Of a stretch of 64,000 bases of DNA, positions 22,808 to 32,119 are shown piece by piece (the stretch's first letter is position 1; the number at the start of each line of letters is the position of its first letter). This DNA comes from Verrucomicrobiota bacterium. Its GTDB lineage: Bacteria; Verrucomicrobiota; Verrucomicrobiia; Verrucomicrobiales; Akkermansiaceae. Position numbers and translations under genes: made by a program. Below the pieces are notes generated by a model that was not told where the DNA came from, did no database searches, and saw only the letters and a program-made list of their open reading frames with translations. The stretch spans positions 56,706-120,705 of the forward strand of contig RDZR01000025.1 in the NCBI GenBank assembly GCA_004294095.1. Direction: 5' to 3'.

Positions 22808-23350
22808 TTAAACGCGACGGGCTTTCTTAGGACGGCAGCCGTTGTGAGGAATCGGCGTCACATCACGGATGGATAGAATTTCCAAACCGAGACCTTGCAC
22901 CGCACGAATCGCAGACTCACGGCCGGAACCCGGACCTTTCACGCGAACGTCAACCTCTTTGAGGCCGTGGCCCATGGCTTGGCGGCAGGCATCTTGCGAA
23001 ACCACTTGCGCGGCATACGCCGTGCTTTTCCGCGAGCCTTTGAAGCCCATTTTACCCGCACTCGACCAACCGATCGCGTTGCCATTGACATCCGTCACAC
23101 TGACGAGCGTGTTGTTAAAAGTGGCCGTCACATGGACGATGCCACGAATGACGTTCTTCGAGCCTTTGGCTTTGTGGATTTTGATTTCCTCTTCACCTCC
23201 GCCGATTTCGGCAAAGATGTCGCGTTTGGCTTCTTTCTTCGGTGCCGCTTCGTGAGAAGCATCGGCTACCGATGGTGCTGCGGGTGCTGGAGCTACTTGT
23301 GGCTCAACCGCCACTGCTTCGGCGGAATTTTTAGTGGTTTCTTCTGACAT
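22808..23350 (-). CDS. rpsK: 30S ribosomal protein S11 with about 50-aa N-terminal extension
   Basis: 180 aa; [52 protein letters not shown]-terminus. Confidence 0.95.
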   Translation of the reverse strand: MSEETTKNSAEAVAVEPQVAPAPAAPSVADASHEAAPKKEAKRDIFAEIGGGEEEIKIHKAKGSKNVIRGIVHVTATFNNTLVSVTDVNGNAIGWSSAGKMGFKGSRKSTAYAAQVVSQDACRQAMGHGLKEVDVRVKGPGSGRESAIRAVQGLGLEILSIRDVTPIPHNGCRPKKARRV

Positions 23351-23362
23351 AAATATGAAAAA

Positions 23363-23731
23363 TTATTTTTTCACGCCCACCGTCTTCTTCTTGCCCTTGC
23401 GGGTGCGAGCGTTGGTGCGTGTGCGCTGGCCGCGAACTGGCAAGCCGCGCTTGTGGCGGATCCCGCGGTAGCAATTGATGGAAGTGAGGCGCTTGAGCTG
23501 CGACTGACGCTCACGGCGCAAATCCCCCTCGACGATGATGTTCTCGGCTTGGATGACTTGTGCGATGCGGACCAATTGATCCTCACTGAGCTGCCCAGTG
23601 CGGATGTTTGGATCAATACCAGCATGCTCAAGAATTTTGGCTGCTGTGGGGCGGCCAATGCCAAACATGTAGGGCAAAGAAGCTTCGATGCGCTTCTCGT
23701 TGGGAATTTCGATACCTAAGATACGTGCCAT
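23363..23731 (-). CDS. rpsM: 30S ribosomal protein S13
   Basis: [34 protein letters not shown]...[21 protein letters not shown]-track start is too far upstream. Confidence 0.96.
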   Translation of the reverse strand: MARILGIEIPNEKRIEASLPYMFGIGRPTAAKILEHAGIDPNIRTGQLSEDQLVRIAQVIQAENIIVEGDLRRERQSQLKRLTSINCYRGIRHKRGLPVRGQRTRTNARTRKGKKKTVGVKK

Positions 23732-23986
23732 GATGTGCGGTAATTTCGCGTGGAATAGTTGCAGGATTTTGGCGGTGCCGAACGTCCTGCGGGGCGGGTG
23801 ATTTAGCAGACCTCTAGCGCGTGGCAAGCCGGAAATGGAAAAATTTTCACAAGAATTTCAAAATTTCTTTTGAGCAGTAGTGTCGCATCGACGTAAAAAA
23901 TCACACGATCTGATATTTTTGAGTTGCCATAGGGGGAAAATGCCCACATGTTCCGCGCCCCACGAACCATTTACCTTTTTTAAAAA

Positions 23987-24142
23987 ATGTCCAAACACAA
24001 CAGCCTCAAGTCCAACGCCACCGTCGGCGGCAAACGTTCGGTTTTAAAGCGCTTTGAGCGAGTGAAGCTGCTCAAGGAGCGAGGAGATTGGAAAACAGGC
24101 AGCTCTCCAGTGGGCTTGCCCAAGACCAAACACGAAGGCTAA
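23987..24142 (+). CDS. Small basic protein (resembles Verrucomicrobia/Chlamydiae TIGR04137-type)
   Basis: 51 aa read directly: MSKHNSLKSNATVGGKRSVLKRFERVKLLKERGDWKTGSSPVGLPKTKHEG; below the ORF-track cutoff. Confidence 0.75.
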   Translation: MSKHNSLKSNATVGGKRSVLKRFERVKLLKERGDWKTGSSPVGLPKTKHEG

Positions 24143-24227
24143 CCCGCCTCTAACACATTGGCTCGTCCATGTCTCATGAGCGCGAATTCCAGCGGAGTTC
24201 GCGCCTTTTTTATCGTCAATTAACGCT

Positions 24228-24995
24228 ATGGCATCCAGCACTCAAGGCACCCGGCTCAATAAATTTCTCGCATCCTGCGGAGTAGGCTCGCGCCGTGCGT
24301 GCGAAGCACTCATTTTAGAAGGGCGGGTCGAGATCAATGGCAGCCCGTGCATGCAATTGGCCACTCGCGTCCAGCCGAATGATCATGTGAAAGTGGATGG
24401 CAAGCGAGTGGTGCCCAACGAGCCATGGGTCGTCGCATTTCACAAACCGCGCGGTTGGGTCTGCACTCGCGAAGATGAGCTGGGCCGCGAGACGATTTAT
24501 TCATTACTCCCGGAGCCGATGCGTGCGCTGCACCATGTGGGTAGGCTGGATTTGGATTCCGAAGGGCTGCTGATTCTCACCAATGATGGAAATTTATCGC
24601 AGCAATTGATGCATCCTTCCAAAACCGTCGAGAAGGAATACTTGGTGACGGCCAATCAGGCATTTGAAAATTCACACCTCGATCAATTCCTCGAAGGTGT
24701 TTACACGCAAGAAGGAAAGCTCAAAGCAAAGTCGATCGATCGTCTATCTGCTAGAAGAATCAAAGTGGTATTGGACCACGGTGCCAAGCGCCAGATTCGC
24801 GTGATGTTTGACACACTCGGCTATCAAGTGACGAAGTTGATGCGCGTGCGCATCGGCGGCCTTTGGTTGGGTGATTTAGAACCAGGAAAATGGGCCACAC
24901 TCAATGCGCCCGAAATTGATATGCTGCTCGGCAAAACTGAGCCAGCTCCAAAACGCTCGACTCCTGCAAAAAAATCACCGCGCCGGCCAAGCTGA
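24228..24995 (+). CDS. rRNA pseudouridine synthase, RsuA/RluB family
   Basis: S4 domain RLNKFLASCGVGSRRACEALI; VGRLDLDSEGLLILTNDG catalytic motif. Confidence 0.92.
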   Translation: MASSTQGTRLNKFLASCGVGSRRACEALILEGRVEINGSPCMQLATRVQPNDHVKVDGKRVVPNEPWVVAFHKPRGWVCTREDELGRETIYSLLPEPMRALHHVGRLDLDSEGLLILTNDGNLSQQLMHPSKTVEKEYLVTANQAFENSHLDQFLEGVYTQEGKLKAKSIDRLSARRIKVVLDHGAKRQIRVMFDTLGYQVTKLMRVRIGGLWLGDLEPGKWATLNAPEIDMLLGKTEPAPKRSTPAKKSPRRPS

Positions 24996-25032
24996 TTTTT
25001 TGTTAGAAAATAAGCGACCTCATCCGCTTTCA

Positions 25033-25058
25033 CCTAACAGCTACTTAGAACTGTTAGG
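25033..25058. terminator. Inverted pair of the TGTTAGG motif at convergent gene ends, possible bidirectional terminator
   Basis: cctaacag-ctacttagaa-ctgttagg, perfect 8-bp arms between convergent genes. Confidence 0.5.
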
Positions 25059-25793
25059 AAAACGATAGTGCCCGATGATTGGATAATCTAACAAAACATT
25101 TTCCCACTTCGGTTTGCCGCCTAAATGATGAACGACCCAAACGTCCTTCAAACTACCTGCCGGCCCGGGCACGGCGATGCCGATGTGGCTTTCTCCATTG
25201 ACGAGTGACCACACGACTAAATCACCCGGTTTGAAATGGCTAGGCACGCGTTGGGGCGTGAGCGAAGTGGCGTGTCTTTCTAAAAAAGCATGCAAATTGG
25301 GCACGCGGCGGTGATCGATATTCGCATCCGGAGCGGTGGCGGACCAGAGCTGCGGATAACGTCTGAAGTCTCGCACCATGTCTTCGTGGATTTCTTTCTG
25401 CAAATCAATCCCTTGCTTGCGCAGGCAGCGCACCACCAAATCTGCAGCCCCACCATTACTTGCCGCCACATCACCCATCGGATAATCGATGGTCTGGTAG
25501 CTCGTTTGGTAATTTACATCTTGAGTTGCATAAGCCAATGCCGCCGCCGCCAATTGATCGCTAGGCGCGGACGATTGATTAAGCTCGAGAATTTGCAATG
25601 ACGCTTGCTCATTGGATGCGGGCACCATGGCAGCCTTCAAAAGTGGCATCAATGGACGGCCAAACCACGCAGCAATTCCAAGCGCGATGACTACAATAAA
25701 CCAGCCACCGAAATTGCTCGAACGCTTCGGCTTTTGCGGCCGTGGCCCGATGTATTCGATGGTGCTGTATAAATCTCGTTTTCGACGTGCCAT
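25041..25793 (-). CDS. DUF1287 domain protein
   Basis: 250 aa; IDYPMGDVAASNGGAADLVVRCLRKQGIDLQKEIHEDM, NIDHRRVPNLHAFL. Confidence 0.85.
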   Translation of the reverse strand: MARRKRDLYSTIEYIGPRPQKPKRSSNFGGWFIVVIALGIAAWFGRPLMPLLKAAMVPASNEQASLQILELNQSSAPSDQLAAAALAYATQDVNYQTSYQTIDYPMGDVAASNGGAADLVVRCLRKQGIDLQKEIHEDMVRDFRRYPQLWSATAPDANIDHRRVPNLHAFLERHATSLTPQRVPSHFKPGDLVVWSLVNGESHIGIAVPGPAGSLKDVWVVHHLGGKPKWENVLLDYPIIGHYRFPNSSK

Positions 25794-25901
25794 TGTCTCG
25801 CGCTAGGTGTATCACAAGAGCTGTTGGCGACCATCTTTTTTTTGAAAATTTTATTTCTTCTGGCTCGTCGCCCGCCGCCTACTCGGCAAATGCTGCTGCG
25901 G

Positions 25902-26495
25902 ATGACGCAATGGATTTCAGAAAATAACCTGGCTTGGGGTTCGCTCGATTTACCGCTACTTGGCATCAGCCACGATTGGTTTGGGGCACCGATCGCGCCG
26001 CTGCCGGGCTACGCGCTCGCCACGGATCAAACACACTTGTGGTTCATCGCCACTCGTCAGGCTCCAGCGCAGGTGCACCCGCAGGCAAAACCCGGGCAAT
26101 TTATCGAAGGCCTGTGGGAGGCGGATGTGGCCGAACTTTTTCTAACAGATTCTAACAGTGGCCGCTACCTTGAATTTAACCTCGCGCCTAACAGTGCGTG
26201 GTGGGGCTGTGAATTCACCTCACCCAGGCAACGAGCTTCTAACATATTTGAGCAAATGCCGGAGGTGCAAACTTATGCCGATCTCGCAGCGGATGGCTCG
26301 TGGCTCGCGGCGATGGCAATTCCGTTAGAAATTCTGCGTGCCCGCATCGATTTTGGTCCGAGCACTCGCGCCAATGTGGCCATGATTCTCGGCGCGCCCA
26401 AGCCACAGTATTTCAGCGTTTGCAAGATGCCTGAGCAACCACTCGATTTTCACCAACCGGCTTTTTTCTCTCAGTTAGATTCAAAAAATTGTTAG
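25902..26495 (+). CDS. Hypothetical protein, possibly CBM9/DOMON-like
   Basis: GLWEADVAELFLTDSNSGRYLEFNLAPNSAWW resembles the family-9 carbohydrate-binding fold core; start uncertain. Confidence 0.5.
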   Translation: MTQWISENNLAWGSLDLPLLGISHDWFGAPIAPLPGYALATDQTHLWFIATRQAPAQVHPQAKPGQFIEGLWEADVAELFLTDSNSGRYLEFNLAPNSAWWGCEFTSPRQRASNIFEQMPEVQTYADLAADGSWLAAMAIPLEILRARIDFGPSTRANVAMILGAPKPQYFSVCKMPEQPLDFHQPAFFSQLDSKNC

Positions 26496-27286
26496 ACCAC
26501 CAACCGCGGGATGGATCCTAACAGTTTTTGAGTGTAAGCATGCTTCGCCTGATAGAAAACATCATCCGCTGTGCCGCTCTCGACAATTTTCCCCTGATGC
26601 ATCACGGCGATGCGGTCCGCAATGTAATGCACCACGCTGAGATCGTGCGAAATAAAGATCATCGTCAGGCCGAGGTCTTTTTGCAGTTGCTTAATCAAGT
26701 TGAGGATCTGTGATTGGATCGAGACATCCAATGCGGAAACCGGCTCATCTGCTAGAATCAACTTCGGCTCGGGAGCAAGCGCGCGGGCGATGGCAATCCG
26801 TTGGCGCTGGCCACCAGAAAATTCGTGCGGATATTTCCGAATGGCTGCTGCATCAAGCCCCACCGTGGCCATCAGCTTTTCAACCCGCGTTTGCAACGCC
26901 GCGCCTTTGAGCGAGCGGTGGCGCTGGCGAACCGCCTCGGCCAAAGTGGAAAATATCGTCATCCGCGGGTTGAGTGAGGCGTAGGGATCTTGGAAAATCA
27001 TTTGGAAATCGAGCCGCCTTTGGCGCATCTGCCGACGGCCTAGCAGCGACAAATTTTCCCCATCCAGCCAGACTTCGCCCGACGTGGGCGGGATCAATTG
27101 CATGATCGTGCGGGAAAGCGTGGATTTGCCACAGCCCGATTCTCCGACGAGGCCGAGAATTTCGCCTTTTTCCAATGCCAATGAGACTCCATCGACGGCG
27201 CGGACCAACGATTTTCCACCGCCCACCCATGAGCCAGATCGCTGGACAAAATGCGTTTTCAGTTCGCGGATGCTCAAATAACTCAT
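26492..27286 (-). CDS. ABC transporter ATP-binding protein, peptide/nickel type (OppF/DppF-like)
   Basis: Walker A GESGCGKSTLSR; signature FSGGQRQRIAIARALAPEPKLILADEPVSALDVSIQSQILNL. Confidence 0.9.
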   Translation of the reverse strand: MSYLSIRELKTHFVQRSGSWVGGGKSLVRAVDGVSLALEKGEILGLVGESGCGKSTLSRTIMQLIPPTSGEVWLDGENLSLLGRRQMRQRRLDFQMIFQDPYASLNPRMTIFSTLAEAVRQRHRSLKGAALQTRVEKLMATVGLDAAAIRKYPHEFSGGQRQRIAIARALAPEPKLILADEPVSALDVSIQSQILNLIKQLQKDLGLTMIFISHDLSVVHYIADRIAVMHQGKIVESGTADDVFYQAKHAYTQKLLGSIPRLVV

Positions 27287-27465
27287 GGCCGGAATTTGCC
27301 TCATCCCAGCCGCCTTAGCACGCAATTTTATCGCACGACCTCGATCAATTTTTCAGAAAAATCACTCGTGCATCGACTCTAGGATTGCCAAATCCTGAGA
27401 GCATACTAGGAATGCGCCCCCGGCGCGCATTTCGTGCCGCTCACCACGAAGCACACCATACAGGC

Positions 27466-29556
27466 ATGAAGGACCTCTCGAAATATCGCAATATTGGCAT
27501 TTTCGCCCACGTTGACGCCGGCAAAACGACGACAACTGAGCGCATTTTAAAACTCACCGGAAAAATCCACAAAATCGGTGAAGTGCACGACGGCGCATCC
27601 ACCATGGACTTCATGGAGCAAGAAGCCGAGCGCGGCATCACCATTCAATCTGCCGCGACGACTTGCTTCTGGAACAACCACCAATTCAACGTGATCGACA
27701 CTCCTGGCCACGTCGATTTCACCATCGAAGTGTATCGCTCGCTCAAAGTGCTCGATGGCGGCGTCGGCGTCTTCTGCGGCTCCGGCGGCGTGGAACCTCA
27801 ATCCGAAACCAACTGGCGCTACGCCAACGACTCCGAAGTCGCCCGCGTCATCTACGTCAATAAACTCGATCGCATCGGCGCAGATTTCTACCGCGTCATC
27901 GCTCAAGTGAAAAAAATTCTTGGTGCCCACCCACTCGTCATGGTGCTGCCGATCGGCACTGAGTCGGAATTCGTCGGCGTGATCGATCTCTTGACGCGCA
28001 AAGCCCACATTTGGGACGAGTCTGGCCAGCCAGAAAATTTCAAAATCACCGACATCCCCGCAGACATGGCCGACAAGGTGGAAGAATACCGCGCCGCGCT
28101 GATCGAGACCGCCGTTGAGCAAGACGACGACGTGATGGAAAAATACCTCGAAGGCGTTGAGCCAGACATCGAGACCATCAAACGCTGCATCCGCAAAGGC
28201 ACCATCGCCCTCGATTTTTTCCCGACCTACTGCGGCTCATCTTTCAAAAACAAAGGCCTGCAACTCGTGCTCGATGCCGTCGTCGATTACCTTCCAAGCC
28301 CAACGGACGTCAAACCACTCCCGGAAGTGGATGCCGAGGGCAACGAGACTGGCAAGTTCGCCATCATCGATCCCGCCGCTCCATTTCGTGGCCTCGCGTT
28401 CAAAATCATGGACGATAAATTCGGCGCTCTCACCTTCACTCGTATCTATTCGGGCACGATTAAAAAAGGCGACACCGTTCTGAACTCATTCACCGGCAAA
28501 ACCGAGCGCATCAGCCGCATGGTCGAAATGCACGCCGATGACCGCAAGGAAATCGAATCCGCGCAAGCTGGGGACATCGTCGCCCTCGTCGGTCTCAAAA
28601 ATGTGCAGACCGGCCACACGCTCTGTGATGAGAAAAATCCTGCCACCTTGGAGCCGATGGTTTTCCCAGATCCCGTCATCTCCATCGCCGTCGCCCCCAA
28701 GGATAAGGCCAACGCCGAAAAACTTGCCAATGCGATCGGTAAAATGATCCAAGAAGATCCATCCTTCCGCGTTGAGACCGATGAGGAAACCAACGAAATG
28801 ATCCTCAAAGGCATGGGCGAGCTCCACCTCGATATTAAAATCGATATCCTCAAACGCACTCACAAAGTGGAAGTCACCGTCGGCGCACCTCAAGTCGCCT
28901 ACCGCGAGACAATCACCCGCGCCGTCAGCGATAGTTACACCCACAAAAAACAATCCGGCGGCTCCGGCCAATTTGCGAAAATCGATTACTCAATCGAGCC
29001 CGGCGAACCAGGCACCGGCTTCATTTTCGAATCCAAAGTCGTCGGTGGAAACGTGCCCAAAGAATTCATCCCCGCCGTGGACAAAGGCTTCAAAACCTCA
29101 ATCCACAAAGGCCCACTCGCTGGCTATCCTTGCTTGGACTTCAAAGTGACACTCACCGATGGTGGCTTCCACGCAGTGGACTCCTCATCCATCGCGTTCG
29201 AAATCGCCGCCAAAGCTGCCTATCGCCAAACGATGGTCAAATGCGCCCCGCAAGTTTTGGAGCCGATGATGAAACTCGACGTCTTCGCTCCCGAAGAAAA
29301 AGTCGGCGACGTGATTGGCGACCTCAACCGCCGCCGTGGCATGATCCAAGGCCAAGAGCCAACTCCGGGTGGTGTGCGCGTGAAGGCCGAGGCCCCGCTC
29401 TCCGCCATGTTCGGCTACATCGGGGACCTCCGCACGATGACATCTGGCCGCGGCCAGTTCTCGATGGAATTCAGCCACTACGCCCCATGTCCGAAGAACG
29501 TCTCTGACGACGTCATCGCCAAAGCCAAAGCTCGCGAAGAAGCACTCAGAAAATAA
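27466..29556 (+). CDS. fusA: Elongation factor G, EF-G2-like
   Basis: [41 protein letters not shown]; start at [13 protein letters not shown]. Confidence 0.93.
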   Translation: MKDLSKYRNIGIFAHVDAGKTTTTERILKLTGKIHKIGEVHDGASTMDFMEQEAERGITIQSAATTCFWNNHQFNVIDTPGHVDFTIEVYRSLKVLDGGVGVFCGSGGVEPQSETNWRYANDSEVARVIYVNKLDRIGADFYRVIAQVKKILGAHPLVMVLPIGTESEFVGVIDLLTRKAHIWDESGQPENFKITDIPADMADKVEEYRAALIETAVEQDDDVMEKYLEGVEPDIETIKRCIRKGTIALDFFPTYCGSSFKNKGLQLVLDAVVDYLPSPTDVKPLPEVDAEGNETGKFAIIDPAAPFRGLAFKIMDDKFGALTFTRIYSGTIKKGDTVLNSFTGKTERISRMVEMHADDRKEIESAQAGDIVALVGLKNVQTGHTLCDEKNPATLEPMVFPDPVISIAVAPKDKANAEKLANAIGKMIQEDPSFRVETDEETNEMILKGMGELHLDIKIDILKRTHKVEVTVGAPQVAYRETITRAVSDSYTHKKQSGGSGQFAKIDYSIEPGEPGTGFIFESKVVGGNVPKEFIPAVDKGFKTSIHKGPLAGYPCLDFKVTLTDGGFHAVDSSSIAFEIAAKAAYRQTMVKCAPQVLEPMMKLDVFAPEEKVGDVIGDLNRRRGMIQGQEPTPGGVRVKAEAPLSAMFGYIGDLRTMTSGRGQFSMEFSHYAPCPKNVSDDVIAKAKAREEALRK
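29481..29527 (+). repeat. fusA 3' segment, source copy of short duplication
   Basis: cgccccatgtccgaagaacgtctctgacgacgtcatcgccaaag; recurs at 30281-30324 with a 3-bp deletion. Confidence 0.9.
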
Positions 29557-29580
29557 TCTTCTAACAGCAAAATCATCCAA

Positions 29581-29614
29581 ACCCGCCGCTCCACATGGAC
29601 GGCGGGTTTTTTTG
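29581..29614 (+). terminator. Rho-independent terminator of fusA
   Basis: acccgccg...cggcgggt followed by a T run. Confidence 0.85.
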
Positions 29615-29655
29615 TTTACTACAAAACGCTGGAAACTGGCTGTGTCTGGGCAAGG

Positions 29656-30258
29656 GTGTCGTGGCGCACTCAAGGAGCGTGGGCATCTTGCCCACATCTA
29701 TTTGATGCATGGTGGGCAAGATGCCCACGCTCCTTGGATGACAAAGATATTCAATATGGGGCTATGTTAGGAGGAAGCCGATATACTGCGCTTACTTCTT
29801 CTTCTCGGCAATCTGGAGTTACAGCGATTCTCGTCTCGGGAGGTTCCGAGTTTTCGTTTAATGCGAACGTAGGCCCGGCTGGGCTATTAGGCAATCAAGG
29901 CGTTTTCTATTCGTTGTATAGTGTGCCTCTCGCTTCCCGTAATTTCACCAGCTACTCAGGATTCATGTTATCGATTCCCTCGGTGACGGGAGCAGGTATC
30001 GTTGAAGTGCAGCTTGGATCAGCTTCATTTTCGGTTCCGATCGACCAAGCGGGAGCGGTCTTTATCCCCATTAAAGAATCCGAAGTTATTTCTAGCATGC
30101 TAACATCCGTGAGCGAGATCAAGCTTCAGCTTACTGCTGTATCAAACGATTTTTCCGTTTCAATTAATCGTTTTAGTGCTATTCCTGAGCCTTCTACATG
30201 CATGCTAATTGTTGCAAGCATTGGGCTAGGTATGCGACGGTCCCGTAGAAGCCAATAA
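29656..30258 (+). pseudogene. PEP-CTERM protein remnant lacking a signal peptide
   Basis: ORF N-terminus is translated interspersed repeat; C-terminus IPEPSTCMLIVASIGLGMRRSRRSQ is PEP-CTERM-like. Confidence 0.6.
29671..29736. repeat. Inverted pair of interspersed repeat CAAGGAGCGTGGGCATCTTGCCCAC
   Basis: caaggagcgtgggcatcttgcccac at 29671 and its reverse complement at 29712; another copy at 30736 and a degenerate one at 33120. Confidence 0.85.
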
Positions 30259-30280
30259 GCGCATGCGAGGCATCCCCAAA

Positions 30281-30324
30281 CGCCCCATGTCCGAAGAACG
30301 TCTCTGACGATCATCGCCAAAGTG
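30281..30324 (+). repeat. Duplicated fragment of fusA 3' end
   Basis: cgccccatgtccgaagaacgtctctgacgatcatcgccaaag matches 29481-29527. Confidence 0.9.
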
Positions 30325-30348
30325 GCGGCGGATTCCATCCGCCTTGCC
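30323..30348. repeat. Palindromic interspersed repeat TGGCGGCGGATTnnnATCCGCC family
   Basis: tggcggcggattccatccgccttgcc. Confidence 0.8.
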
Positions 30349-30462
30349 AAGCAGACAAAAAGCTCGATGCTCGTTGCAATTCGCAGTCATTTAAATAACT
30401 CTGTTGCTGGAGTGCGTATTTATCCATCCTTCGGAATTCTTAAACGTTAGCTGCAGAGACTC

Positions 30463-30690
30463 ATGAGCAATCCTCCTCACGATCGCGCCGAATATTGGAT
30501 TCGATTTTGTTGCTCGTTTCTCTTTTTTGGATTCTTCATAGGAATCGGTGTCATTCGAGTAGGCGAATCTTGGGGATGGCCCATCATGATTACCGTTTGG
30601 TCCGTGGTGACCATCGCCGTTAGTATTTACACGGCCCGGATCGGCGATGAGGCGTGGCATAATCTTCTGAGTTTTTTTAACTGGCGGTAA
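30463..30690 (+). CDS. Small membrane protein, hypothetical
   Basis: 75 aa with two hydrophobic segments; start not independently supported. Confidence 0.45.
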   Translation: MSNPPHDRAEYWIRFCCSFLFFGFFIGIGVIRVGESWGWPIMITVWSVVTIAVSIYTARIGDEAWHNLLSFFNWR

Positions 30691-30735
30691 TAGAAAAATA
30701 AGATCGGTCGGTATTGATGAGTGGTTTGAATAAAT

Positions 30736-30760
30736 GTGGGCAAGATGCCCACGCTCCTTG
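30736..30760. repeat. Interspersed repeat copy GTGGGCAAGATGCCCACGCTCCTTG
   Basis: Exact match to 29712-29736. Confidence 0.9.
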
Positions 30761-30785
30761 AATTTATAATCTCGGACTGGGCGCG

Positions 30786-31502
30786 GTGGATGGAGACAAT
30801 ACGTTGAAATTTTCATCGCAGACTGGAAAAATCGCGGGTAAAGTTTCGCGCATGATGGATCCCATGGAGCCTATCGGAAGAAGGCCGCTGAAATCACGCT
30901 CGTCTGGGTGGGCGCAGGTTTTGTCGCGCGCACTTGTCCGCTCCGGGGTGACTGCGAACATGATCTCAGTTTTCAGCGTGGTCTTCTCTCTGGGCGCTGG
31001 GGCTGTGTTGATTTCGGTAGGAAGCGATGCGCTGCCGCCCATTTGGTTGGTTGGGGCCGCCGTGCTGATCCAATTGCGGCTTGTCTGCAATCTGATGGAC
31101 GGGATGGTGGCCATTGAGGGCGGGAAAAAGTCCGCAACGGGCGATCTTTTCAATGAGGTGCCGGATCGCATCGCGGATGTGACCATCCTCGCCAGCATGG
31201 GCTGGTGCGCGGTGCAGCAACCATGGGGAATGCACTTAGGCTGGCTGGCTGCCGCACTGGCGGTGATGACGGCCTACGTGCGAATGCAAGGCGCGAGCCT
31301 CACGGGGAAACACGACTTCCGCGGGCCGATGGCAAAGCCGCATCGGATGGCGCTGGCCACGGCGGTGTGCGTCATTGCCGCGTTTTTCCCAAGCTTCGCT
31401 GATTGGTTTTTCTGGGCACTCGCGGTGATGGCGCTGGGAGAAATCATCACCGTGTGGCGGAGGCTCCGCGGAATTGCTCTGATTTTAAAGACAAAATCAT
31501 GA
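30786..31502 (+). CDS. CDP-alcohol phosphatidyltransferase family protein
   Basis: 238 aa multi-TM; NLMDGMVAIEGGKKSATGDLFNEVPDRIAD fits the CDP-alcohol motif DG..A......G..LD...D. Confidence 0.82.
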   Translation: MDGDNTLKFSSQTGKIAGKVSRMMDPMEPIGRRPLKSRSSGWAQVLSRALVRSGVTANMISVFSVVFSLGAGAVLISVGSDALPPIWLVGAAVLIQLRLVCNLMDGMVAIEGGKKSATGDLFNEVPDRIADVTILASMGWCAVQQPWGMHLGWLAAALAVMTAYVRMQGASLTGKHDFRGPMAKPHRMALATAVCVIAAFFPSFADWFFWALAVMALGEIITVWRRLRGIALILKTKS

Positions 31503-32119
31503 TGGCAGATCTCCTAGCGATGCTGGTGCGTTTGGCGACTGGAGTGAGTGTGCGCGAAGTCGCTGGATGGACCGGTAAATCCTGCGTCTTTTTTGCGAAC
31601 CACGCGAGCAATCTCGACGCGTTGGTAATCTGGGCGGCTCTGCCGAAGGAAATTCGCGAGCAGACCTCGCCGGTGGCGGCGCGGGATTATTGGGCAAAAA
31701 ATGCGATCCGGCGCTGGATTTCAGGGAAAATTTTTAAGGCGATTCTACTCAACCGCAAAGGCAGGCCGGAGGACCGCTCGCATCCGCTGCAGGGAGTTTT
31801 TGACGCGCTAGAAAGCGGGCGTTCGATCATCATTTTCCCCGAAGGCACGCGCAATCCAGAAGGTGCTTTGCAAAATTTCAAGCCGGGCATTTTCCATGTT
31901 AGGCAAAGGTTCCCAGCCAGCGTGATGATTCCGATCAGCCTGCAGAATCTCAATCGGATTTTGCCAAAAGGCCAATGGCTGCCGGTGCCGCTGATCGGCA
32001 GAATCACGGTGCATCCGCCGTTGGAGGAGATCGCAGATGAAAACTGCGGAGAATTCCTTGTGCGAGCGAGGGCGGCAGTGGCGATGGGACTACAGAAAGA
32101 TAAATGCAATGAGTCATGA
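31499..32119 (+). CDS. 1-acyl-sn-glycerol-3-phosphate acyltransferase-like protein
   Basis: NHASNLD (HX4D-like) and FPEGTRNPEG motifs; 4-bp overlap with upstream gene. Confidence 0.85.
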   Translation: MMADLLAMLVRLATGVSVREVAGWTGKSCVFFANHASNLDALVIWAALPKEIREQTSPVAARDYWAKNAIRRWISGKIFKAILLNRKGRPEDRSHPLQGVFDALESGRSIIIFPEGTRNPEGALQNFKPGIFHVRQRFPASVMIPISLQNLNRILPKGQWLPVPLIGRITVHPPLEEIADENCGEFLVRARAAVAMGLQKDKCNES

